Positions 54,503 through 64,000 of a DNA stretch of 64,000 nucleotides are shown piece after piece. The stretch spans positions 64,073,626 to 64,137,625 of the forward strand of contig CM056379.1 of the NCBI GenBank assembly GCA_029718625.1, written 5' to 3'. The notes below the pieces were generated by a model. The model saw only the letters and a list, made by a program, of their open reading frames with translations, was not told the DNA's origin and did not search any database. Source of the DNA: Synaphobranchus kaupii. Lineage: Eukaryota > Chordata > Actinopteri > Anguilliformes > Synaphobranchidae. Made by a program: the position numbers and the translations under genes. The stretch's first letter is position 1, and each line of letters opens with the position of its first letter.

Positions 54503-55437
54503 ACGCTCTGCTCTTGCGGTCATGACTGACTGACTGTGGAAACCGAACCTCAATGTACCCTTGCCTCGGCCAACATTTCTTTATTCATTAATTTCTTCAC
54601 TTCAGCTCTGTTCACTTTATCCATTTCACACATAACACAATGTCACCAAAAAAATCAACTACTAGGAAAATTAAGAATTTACGATAATAGCCTACATTAA
54701 GAATTTATGATAGCCTCCTTTAAGCTGCAATCATTTAAGAGATCGGATTTATAAACCGACAATTCCCCAAACATATCTGATTCATGGTTAGTCACTTTAA
54801 AAAAACAAAAAAACAATAGCCTCCGAATGTGGCTCTAGTCTACGCTACTCGGCAGATAATGTAGCTTACTGCAAAAAATTTTAATTATAATAATAATAAT
54901 AATAATAAGAAGAAGAATGATCTCTGGTATGTACTTTCTTAGTAGTACCTATTGTTTTCTTTCTGGCTAAGATTCCTGGGAAATATGCGTTGTCCAATTA
55001 AGCTTGTTAGCCGACGTTACTGTTGCCAGAGAAATGTCAGTCTGCTTCTAGTCAGGAAGCAGATACAAGCTAGGCTACTACGAAGCGAATCAACATGCCG
55101 TATAGCCTACATTCATTGCACTACAGAAAACTAAACTAAACCTAGCTGTCCGGTACCAAAACATTTCCCGCAGGTAACGTTCTACACTACCGGGAAAAAA
55201 AACTGCTAAGGAATTCTGCTGTGCATTGCATTTCTTTGGAATGCATGTCTCTCTCCATGTTTATCTTCATGCATTATTCATCATTAGTTAGCTATAAAAA
55301 AAGAAGTGATATCAGATCAAAAACGTCTACGACGTAAAAAAAAGCCAAGTTACTCATGCATAGCCTACATAGCGCTGTCTATAAGTCCTTAATTCCAACT
55401 TGCAAAAACTAGGCCTGCCTTTAAAAGTATTGATATC

Positions 55438-55604
55438 AAAATGTGGCCAAGTTACAACTAACAATATTGCCTATCGTAGCTCACACTAAATAAACTATCT
55501 CTATTCCAAAGCAATGCTATCCAAACTTTCCTAAATTATTTAATGCAACTATTTAGTGTGAGCTACGATAGGCAATATTGTTAGTTGTAACTTGGCCACA
55601 TTTT
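55438..55604. repeat. Palindromic element, 55-bp arms
   Basis: AAAATGTGGCCAAGTTACAA and the following 35 bases (55438-55492) are repeated as a perfect or near-perfect complement at 55550-55604 around 57 bases. It lies just inside the right arm of the large inverted repeat. Confidence 0.88.
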
Positions 55605-55615
55605 TTGTATACAAT

Positions 55616-57500
55616 ATCATAGCTACTTGACATATTCATCTAATGTGGTGTGTTCGCCTACGTGCCCACTAGATGGCAGTATTAGAGCACAAATGGCAAC
55701 CTGTTGAATTTTGAGTAGATTGGGGGAAAAGAAAGAATTTGGTGTTCTGCAAGCCATTGATTTCGATGTAAACTGGTTAAGATCCTTTCTGGTTAATGGC
55801 GAAATTTTTAGTGCAGCCAAGGGGTATTTTTTTTTAATGGTGGTGTGAATTATATTTTAGATTGTGGCTATTATGTTACATTGTGGCTATAAATGTTCAA
55901 ATCCCCACTTTGACCACCTGTTGTGATTTTATTCATTAAAGCAGGCTATTATTGGACAAAGTTTCACTGTCGCCATGATTCTTTCCTTTCCCATGTCCTA
56001 AATGCATAAGGGTGATAACCTAGTTAAGCCTACTATTTTTCTGTTTTCCTTCAGTAATTGTCCCTATAATTAGGCAATAACACAGTTTTTTCTTTAGACA
56101 ACATGTGCATTACACACACATTTGAGTATTTTTGTTGTATTCCTTGTTATTTAAATCTAAAATGAAACTTTCCATAATTTGTGGATACTAATCCCTTTGT
56201 TTAATATTGGTAACAATCACATTCGTTTAGGCTATTGGCTATCATCTTTTCCTGTTGTGGTGAATAAGCTGTCCAGATTATTTAATAATTTGATTCGAAA
56301 CACTAGTTTTTTCGCTCAACTCCGCTCACACGCTCTGGTGGCTATTGCAAACAAAGTTTGAGCATAATATTTATTAAATTCAAAATCACTCTTTAATGAA
56401 TGCGGAGGAGACCATTCATCATTAATTTACAACCTCCCTAAATGCATATCTGTCTGCAAGGTGCAGGTATTAAGAATACACTCTCCATGCTGTATGGTTA
56501 GTGTCTGCACTCATCCCCGTTCCCCAGTAGAGGTGCGCAACTTTCTCCCTTTAATTACCCAGATAGCAAGCGAACGTTGAATCGACGTAGATTAAATGTG
56601 GAATTCCGATGTAGATTCAACATCAATTTGCTCATCGAGATCACGTTGAATCAACGTCAGAATACCGCCAAATATTGAATAATCATCAAAATTGGTTATT
56701 GTTTCGCCCACAGTACACTCACTACAATGAAGTTGTATTTTTATTAATTTTATGTGTTCAGCTGGAAAAGCAATTTATGACGTTAGGCGAATCATTTAGA
56801 CTACAGTTACGACTGACATTATAGGCTACTAACTAGTTCAGTTAGCTAATGGAGTGAGTCAGTGATGGCGACAAACATTAAAACTTTTAAATCACAAACA
56901 TTAAAACTTTTAAATATCATGTTAATATTTAACCTTGATTATTCAATATTTGTCGGTATTCTGACATTGATTCAACGCGATCTCGATGAGCAAATTGATG
57001 TTGAATCAACGTCGATTCAACCTTCGCTTGCTATCTGGGTAATGAGACTGAATAGTTTGGCATGCTCGGCTTGTCTTGTCGGCTGGAAGAACAATATTGG
57101 TATGTACTAATTAAATCCCTGACTAGACTCACTTCTTGCTATTTATATGCGCAGTTTAAGTTTTGTGAAATGCCCATGTAGTTGGCCAATGTTGATAATG
57201 CACTAACCCAAAAGGGCTGGAGCACTGTACATTTAAATATAAGCTTTGGTTCTCTACCTTTTTCTAAACTGTCAAATGGACTGTCCCAAATACTACGTAG
57301 CCCAAACGTAGAGCCCACATGACCACAACGTAGGCATACGTACAGCCCAACGCAGCCCCTACAGAAAAAAGGGGTGGGTATGTTGACGCCAACCAATAGC
57401 ACGGAAACCTTAATGGTCCAAACCCCTTAAGACGAACAAATTTGACGTCTTAATGCGGACGTCAGGATAGAGGTTTTGGCCCAAACGGCGTTCCATATAT
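55616..57500 (-). repeat. Right arm of the 5.6-kb inverted repeat
   Basis: Complement of 51906-53794. It carries its own inverted copy of the CCCAGATAGC MITE (56554-57043). The arms differ by scattered changes, so this is neither an exact assembly fold-back nor a recently homogenised palindrome. Confidence 0.9.
56554..57043. mobile_element. MITE with CCCAGATAGCAAGCGAACG ends (right-arm copy)
   Basis: Mirror partner of 52383-52873 with the same ends. One TIR is shortened by about 20 bp. Confidence 0.85.
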
Positions 57501-57563
57501 ACTCCCAACATGGCGGCTGGTCTAGAATGCAACGCTTGTGACGTCAGCTTTCCAAGCTCTATA

Positions 57564-58364
57564 GAGTACTCAAGTGACTACGTCAAGCTGGTTTCGGAAG
57601 TAAATTCCCCATTAATTTAGAGCGTAGACATTAACTAAAGCTTACTTTTAAACCATTTCTACTGATTATGTCTTACTGTCAATTTCCCGGATTGTTCAAT
57701 ATAACGGCAATATAACTATGTAGTCTTTCTGGACCAGCTTCGAGTATATTTTACGTTTCAGTATTTTCTTGTGATTATATCAGCGCTGGAACTGTTTAAA
57801 AACCTGATGTCCCATAATTCCCTCCGAACGTGCAGCCTTGTCTCCAGACGTTGTCATATAACGTTAGCCAGCAGTAGCTCCGTTTTTAAACACTTTTTTT
57901 CTAACGTTAGCTAGCTAGCTTGAAGGACTAAAAGCTAGAATCGCTTCATGTGGTTAACCGTAGCGCAGTTTCTGACCTTGTCGGGCGGGCTTCTCTACTT
58001 AGCAAGCTAATGTTAGCTCATCTTCAGCTGCAGTACTCCCATCTGCCCAAGAATTTCCAGACAGACGAGATATCTTATTGGTCAAGAACCACCCGTGCGT
58101 TGCAGTACTGGATATGCAGTCCGTTAAAGTGGACTACAAGTTGAACTACAATGATGCATTACTTTAAAAAATAAAAATTTGAACATGCGATATATGGTCT
58201 ATATCCTTGTACCACACAGGCTAATCCAGGAACGTTTCGGCTCATTCTATAAATCAGATTTCAAGAAATAGTCGATCGTCTCCGAAGCCCATTCTATTCT
58301 TCCATAGGGAATTTACTTCCGAAACCAGACTCCGCCCACGACTGATGTACTCACTTGAGTACTC
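57564..58364. mobile_element. TIR element with TA target duplication
   Basis: The ends GAGTACTCAAGTGACTACG and the inverted copy of GAGTACTCAAGTGAGTACATC are continued by GGTTTCGGAAGTAAATTCCC on both sides. TA lies at 57562-57563 and 58365-58366. 801 bp, no transposase frame; possibly a Tc1/mariner-mobilised MITE. Confidence 0.78.
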
Positions 58365-58369
58365 TATTA

Positions 58370-59110
58370 GCTAGCTGTAAGTTAACGTGAGAAACATAGC
58401 CTACCGACTGGTTGTGTGAATGCAAGTTAACATTACTTCACATCTGTATAGGCTATATATAGATAACTGTTTTAGCTAATGTTATAACTATTAGCTACAT
58501 TATATTATTATTATGATGATAATTAGGCTATGTTATGTTATTACCATATAACACTTGCTATTTCCATTTCCTAGCTAGCATTCCATTCCTAGCTTTGTTT
58601 GTTTTTGTGTTGCATGGCAACAGCCACAATGGGGACTATTTTCTCTGCGGCTGAAATTAAATTCATAACGTGAATTAAAAATTGTTTTATTGAAAGTGTG
58701 CCTTGTCCTTATATATTATTTACAATATAGCTGGCGACCGTTTTATAAAAGCAATAAGGTAATTTGACGCTGTACAATATCGTCAATATATTTTTGGAGA
58801 TTTTTCGGGGCACTCCTGCCGCTTGTTTTGATGATATTGGCGAATTGTCTCGCCGGGATCATTTTGTTTGTGGTCGTCACCATGGAGACGCATTCGCAAC
58901 ATATGCTCGGGAATGTCCTTGGATCTGCAGCAGCAAAGTTTACCATCGCTCTTCACCGGAGTTGAAGATGTCGGGACTGATCAGACAGTTCAGGCGGTCT
59001 TCAAAGGGCAACCATGGAAGGGAAGGCAACGAGTGGGAAGGCTGACGTAGTGCTCAGTTTCGACAGTACAGAGACCGCAAAGTCGTGGAGGCGGAGTTTG
59101 TGTGTTAGAC
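58370..59110. other. No gene seen
   Basis: Two overlapping frames (58764-59050) lack any domain. The part 58840-59110 is GC-richer and may be inner sequence of the LINE whose tail follows. Confidence 0.4.
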
Positions 59111-59114
59111 TGCT

Positions 59115-59340
59115 AAATGACACTGGACATCTCGGGACAGCGAGGGAGATTTTTAATCATGGCTGTATTCCAATTTAATTCACTTAATTTGATATTGTAT
59201 GTCTTTATTTGGTGTGTTTGTTTGTGTGTTGTGTGTCTGCCCCACTGTCTATGTCTTTTTTGTTGTTGCTGGTGGCTACAACTGAAGTTCCCAAAAGGGA
59301 AAATAAAAGTTATTCTATTCTATTCTATATATTCTATAGT
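59115..59340 (+). mobile_element. LINE 3' end with (TATTC)n tail
   Basis: GAAGTTCCCAAAAGGGAAAA-TAAAAG precedes four TTCTA units. A short hairpin (TTCCCAAAAGGGAA), AATAAA and a pentamer run are the usual 3' end of several fish non-LTR elements. No coding remnant was recognised upstream. Confidence 0.5.
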
Positions 59341-59995
59341 CACAGTGAAAGGGTTGCCGGCCCTCCACTGCGAAAACTAGAAACACTAGAAAACTTTTTA
59401 TTCAGCGAAACGTCTTAGATAAGTTACATCTAACAAACTCCGTAGCCTAGTATTTTTCACGTTCCCATGCATATCATGATGCAAATCTGAAATGTAGGCT
59501 ATTTTCATAGCTATTTAAATAGGATACGCTGCATCGTCTGCGTGACCAAACCATTTTAAAAAGCAAGACAGAGAGAGGGAGCCAGGAAAGGTTAAATCTG
59601 ATTGAGTTATGGTTTCATACAATTTTCTTAAATAATGTAATGACAAAAATAACCAAATAAAACCAAGAAGGAACTATTTTTTCCTTATAGAATTGATTAT
59701 TTTCAGAACTAACAACGAGAAATAGAACGACAAGATGTTTTCGGTTCAAAATAGAACTACCAACCAGAGTTCTCCTTGACAACGCAAAAACATGTCAAAA
59801 GGGCCACCCGCGGAAAGATATTTCAATTTCAGCTGATTAAGTCGATAAAAATCAATAAAAGCAACTATATAAAATCATTGTTGGTAACCATGGTATAAGA
59901 GATGTAAACCACTCCATGCCTGTGTATATATACAAGAATATAAGGTTTTCAGCCTCGGGCCAATCACCACCCCTGTCGGGCCATATATTCTTCTG

Positions 59996-60455
59996 GTACT
60001 CTTGCAAGCGTTACTATAATGTCTCTGCATTTGAATGGATCTCTATAGGAATTGCGGGGTGGGACTAGATTTAGCTGTAAATTACACTGGAACAGTATGG
60101 AAACACATGGTTGGCTAAATGGCTCTAAGTCATCAAGGGTCTGACATATCAAACAAGCTTTAAATCATCACTCTGCTGCCAGAAATACAGTAAATATGGA
60201 TGGATAACTTGAAGGGTTTCTTCTCCTGACTTATTTTTCAATAGGAAAATTTGTCAGGAGAAACAACCTTTAAAGTGATCCATCCATATCTACTGCATAT
60301 CTGGCAGCAGAGTGATGATTTAAGGCTTGTTTGATACCTCAGACCCTTGATGACTTACAGCCATTTTACCAATCATGTATTCCATACTGTTCCAGCATAA
60401 TTTACAGCTAAATCTAGTCCCACTCCCAATTCCCATAGAGATCCATATGATATCT
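59996..60455. repeat. Foldback MITE, copy 3
   Basis: Both arms of the 7493-8262 family are present: left from GGTACTCTTGCAAGCG, centre near 60225, right to TCCCATAGAGATCCAT. Divergence from copy 1 is several percent. The extreme ends that join copy 1 to the Tc1 remnant are missing. Confidence 0.88.
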
Positions 60456-60829
60456 ATGGTAGATATCTATGGGTCCAAAACTCCTATGAAAAACATGTCA
60501 TAAAATAAATAAAATTTGTTTTGTCCATTATAACGCATATACATTTGCTCCTTCTGATGGCTTAAGATAAAAAAACATTGATATCACAGTGTTATACCTA
60601 AATATGTTGCCTAATCATTCACTCTTGTACCTCAATAAAACATCACTTGTCCCTGTACTCTACAGTATGTATACTTTTGTCCTGGGATTGCATTTTTCTG
60701 TAGTTTAAATTTTTTTTCCTATTCATAATGACTCCAAGGAAGTTTTTACCTTAATCTACCACATATCAGCACACAGTAAATTGGAATGAGCATTTGTCAT
60801 GCCCTAAGAGACAAGTATATACGCCATAG

Positions 60830-61140
60830 CCTATATTATGTATGATAACATGAACATAAAATAGTATTCCACAATCAGCAAAATGCTGCCAAATGTTCTA
60901 TCTTCAATGAGCATCGGTAGCCTACATCAAAAATACATTTAACGATTGCACTACAGTATGTGAACTGCACTCAAAATGCGAAAATAACAATAGGGCTATC
61001 AAACATATTGGAAAGACAGTGCTCGAGTGGAAACACGAACGTACATATGTAGCCAGCGAGACCAACAGCATTTTAGACGCAAAAATACTTACATATCGGA
61101 AAAGGGAAACTCCCCTCTTAATGCGTATTCTATAGAGCTT
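60830..61140 (+). repeat. Dispersed repeat family W, copy 2
   Basis: Partner of 20920-21250, same orientation, moderate divergence; ends near GGGAAACTCCC. Confidence 0.6.
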
Positions 61141-61144
61141 GCGT

Positions 61145-62300
61145 AATACTAGACAGTTAAAACGAAAACTGCCGTTACACTGGGCTGTAGTAAATTGCTC
61201 AAAGCACCCAAAAAGACATGGCATGTGCCGTTGCTAAGGTTATAATGTACTCTATTGGATAAAAAAGCCGACAATTAAACCAGAATGAACTGTAATGAAT
61301 GAGATAGGCTTACAGGGTATGGGGGTATTACGCGTCGACGTTTCAGATAGTGTAATAGCGGTATAAAGTGCTGTATATTTCTCAAACCGATTGTACCAGA
61401 CAATAAATGACCACTGAATTTTGAAAGGGACATCTTGATGTGTAAAACCAATGGTAGGATTGTATATTTATTTCATATTTAGTAGCATATATTGCTAGTA
61501 GAATACATGGTAGAATGAAACAGTACTTTCACAGTTTATTTTGCATTTGAGTGAGCAGGGCTTTTCACGGCTTTTCTGGCATACGATCAGGCTATTGTTC
61601 GGTTTATCTCGTTGCTATGACGTTATTCTAATTTTATATGATGAATAAATATATATATGAACTCAAACATAGACGCTATTGTCCACTATGTCAGGCATGG
61701 GTAGGTATAGACTAGGTGGGGGGTTGCTTGTTAAAAGGACTTGCTGCGGGGAAATAGTGACACTTAGATACTCCGTATTTGGCAGAAATCGTCACAAACC
61801 GTCTACCAATAAATTTAAAACACAGAGTTTGTGATTTCCAATAATAGTTTGGCTGCAGTAGCAACGAATGTCTCAGTTGAGCAAAAAGGTTCCGCCGTCG
61901 TCACCTTCTACGCAAAGGAGTTAAGTGACATATTGACATCATCCCTACCTCAAGGGCGTGAGGCCCCTTTTTATAGGCCCCGCCCCTTTATGGAACATTC
62001 AGAACCCCTCACTGTTGGAACGCTGTTGTGTTTCCAATTTCTATATCCTACCTGGGGGTGAACTGAGCCTGCGCAACTCACAGAAACTCCACTCCCCAAT
62101 ACGCACAAACTCCAGCATATAAGCACACAGCTATGACCTTTCCGTCACCTACGAGCGCAAACAGACACACTACACCCCTGTCTGCAGAGGGCTATAATCC
62201 AGCAGCAGACAGACACTGAAACGGTGCATCATAAACAGCTCTGTCTAACGGCAGGGAGCAGGACAGGAATTTGAAGGAGGGGCTTATTCATTCACGGCCG
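61145..62300. other. No gene seen
   Basis: AT-rich to 61830, then mixed. Short frames only. Confidence 0.45.
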
Positions 62301-62302
62301 AC

Positions 62303-62440
62303 ATGCGTAAGGAAACCTTCCGGCGGTTTTGCACGGACCTATCTTTGAGCGGCCGTCTGCAAAAAATGGTCCAGGTGATGCTCTGGAAACAGGGGCACGG
62401 AGAAGAGGAGAAGGCCAGAATACCAGAGCCTTCAGTCTGA
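62303..62440 (+). CDS. Unsupported small frame, 45 codons
   Basis: An ATG in a fair context (GCCGACATGC) opens MRKETFRRFCTDLSLSGRLQ and closes at 62438-62440. The surrounding 62080-62760 is GC-richer and looks single-copy. It could be a first coding exon ending at CAG/GTGATG (about 62373), a non-coding transcript, or chance. I do not recognise it, and its length gives no statistical support. Confidence 0.2.
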   Translation: MRKETFRRFCTDLSLSGRLQKMVQVMLWKQGHGEEEKARIPEPSV

Positions 62441-62769
62441 AATGGAGGACCGTCGCTAAGGGAGAAAGGAGGGATGGTACCGAGGAGAGTCATTTGGCGT
62501 CAGGACAACAGCTCGCGGTGGCATGTGGGCTACACGCAGGTGTATGAAACAGCCAGCATGGCATGCTCCCTTCACCAGAAAACAGTCTGGCGCTGGCAAT
62601 TGGTCTCTGAGCAATTGGTCTCCTCAGATCAGATGTCAAACTCACACTTTTGTTGTTACGTGTCCCCTCGGGACCCTTCGTGATACAGGAAAAGAGCTCT
62701 TGCCATCAAAACAGAGAGGTGTGAGGCCTTCAGCATGGCCAGCTGCCTCGGAGTGAGTGTAACTAGCAC

Positions 62770-62850
62770 ACTCCTCTCTCTAGCTCTAGCTCTGTCTCGC
62801 TCTCTCTCTCTCTCTGTCTGAATGCCTGTCTCTCTCTCTCTATCGCACGT
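62770..62850. repeat. (TC)n-rich low-complexity tract
   Basis: Runs of CTCTCTCT interrupted by TAGC, TGTC and TATC words. Confidence 0.9.
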
Positions 62851-62859
62851 TCTCCTCAC

Positions 62860-63745
62860 TCCCTCCCTTTCTCCAAAGCCTTTGTAAGTGCTGCAAGTGT
62901 CAAAAGAGGATTTTATGATGATGATGGTGAATACCAGGAATACTATAATAGGGAAAAGCAGCTGTGATCATTATATGTTGGTAACAAGAATATCCCTGGT
63001 AGGGAACTCAACATGATGCTAACAAAGGTCCAGAATATGGGAAGAATGTAGGGAATTTCAGCGTAACTTAGATGGAGTTCAACTGCACCTCATTACAATA
63101 CTGCAGAAACAAGATATGTTTTTCTCTCATCCAGAAAAAAGACAAAAAAAAAAGAAATAAATCTTGGGGGAATAAATAAATCTGGGATATAAATAATACC
63201 ACTGCGCTCTCTAAAAGCTGTTGCTTAGACCTTGGTTTAATGTCATCATCTCTGGTTTTTGGAGGTTCAACATGCCAGAGATGTAAACCCCCCACAAGGC
63301 CAAGCAAAACTTGCCAATGGCCAGCCAAAGATGTTTTGCCTGTTCTTAAACCTCTGACATAGGTTTCCTTTTGCAGTAAATGTACCACTATTAACTTCCA
63401 GCAATGAGGTGATGCTTTGTAACCTGAATGAATAAAGAGAAGCACTTTAAGTTTGACATAAACATTGGTAACAGTAATTAAGTGAAAATAACGACGCCCT
63501 GACAGAATGCCATTCCTGTGAAATTAACACGTCGCGGTTTCACGGCCAAGGGACCCTGAGACCAGCTAACACTGCAAGAAAGGCTCACGCTTTGCAGATA
63601 CATTGTGAATTTCAGAAAGAATGAACTAAAAAAAACACACAAACAGAGTAAATATGCCAGTAGCAGTGGTTGGAGGGATGGGGTAGAGTTGGTGTAAAAA
63701 TGCCAGTATGGATATAGCAGTAAAGGAACACAAGATGTTAAGCAG
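62860..63745. other. No gene seen
   Basis: Mixed sequence with a 125-codon minus frame (63445-63068) lacking recognisable features. Confidence 0.45.
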
Positions 63746-63751
63746 GTTTAT

Positions 63752-64000
63752 AATTGGGATGGCAGGTATGCCATCCGCCAAGTTACGGTTTGGCGGGACA
63801 TGCCCCATACCTATAAAGCACCGAGAGTTTGGCACTTTTCAGGGTTTCCTACAGAAGTAACCACAATGACCACAGACTCTCAGCCCTTAAAAACATTAAC
63901 TTCTGTATGTTCTGACCTCATGTAACCACACAGCATTCAGATAGAACTTCACACATCCACACAATAAAGCCCCAAACTTGGGTTATTTTGCGATTTTTCT
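63752..64000 (+). repeat. Dispersed repeat family Y, copy 2 (runs off the window)
   Basis: Near-identical to 53795-54010, with an extra GGTTTGGCGGGACATGCCCC-ATACCTATAA after the first 33 bases. The high identity between two copies 10 kb apart suggests recent activity or conversion. Confidence 0.85.

Noticed and set aside
51906..57500. Polinton-type virus-like transposon
   Set aside because: The arms are long enough to raise the idea, but none of the expected large genes (polymerase, integrase, capsid) is present and the ends do not fit.
62656..62859. Arg/Glu-rich minus-strand frame
   Set aside because: Translation of the (TC)n low-complexity tract.

Overview
This is a vertebrate, almost certainly teleost, window. 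It contains one short exon of a conserved animal gene, one small nested zinc-finger gene, and a dense, layered population of transposable elements. The teleost call rests on four things. There are Tc1/mariner copies of fish type. There is an L2-type LINE whose 3' end carries the stem-loop word GGATAAAAGCGTCTGCTAAA followed by (ATGTA)n. There are hAT MITEs of common fish families. The AT-rich background is full of TTAGCTAGC and AACGTTA words. I cannot fix the species. The L2 tail resembles that of basal teleosts such as eels, but the tail is widespread in fish.

Host genes. A 149-bp exon on the minus strand (28795-28943) encodes the [20 protein letters not shown] region of a TANC scaffold protein, most like TANC2. 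No other TANC exon was recognised by eye, so most of the window is probably TANC intron. On the plus strand, inside that putative intron, lies a multi-exon locus (41015-46610). A C2H2 finger is encoded in exon 2. A long third exon carries two more CxxC/HxxxH fingers, a Pro/Thr/Ser repeat and a SWIM finger but is damaged. A separate terminal exon is in phase with exon 2. The short 1-2-4 splice form is an intact 83-codon frame; the long form looks like a decaying relative of fish SWIM/KDZ-type transposon proteins.

Repeats, left to right. 0-13 kb: a 35-bp minisatellite, nested Harbinger-like elements, a LINE fragment, a 770-bp palindrome fused to a Tc1 end, and a complete Tc1-like element (8872-10401) with a frameshifted transposase. 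14-27 kb: three copies of an unclassified repeat, a second Tc1-like element (17020-18951) split by an L2 insertion, a long-TIR MITE, a longer L2 copy with a reverse transcriptase remnant, and a TTAA-flanked element. 28-37 kb: a 31/62-bp minisatellite beside the TANC exon, a solo LTR containing a hAT element containing a MITE, and a 2-kb satellite of 23-bp units. 38-47 kb: MITEs and the nested gene, whose third intron holds a LINE fragment that in turn holds a second copy of the same LTR. 49-64 kb: palindromic MITEs, a 5.6-kb inverted repeat (51906-57500), and further TIR elements.

The most unusual signal is the ~2-kb LTR family seen twice (29558-33067 and 43984-45966, each with its own 5-bp target duplication). 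It is built from about 14-16 modules, each made of short hairpins whose stems are kept while loops vary. All calls were made by reading the sequence; no alignment or database search was possible.
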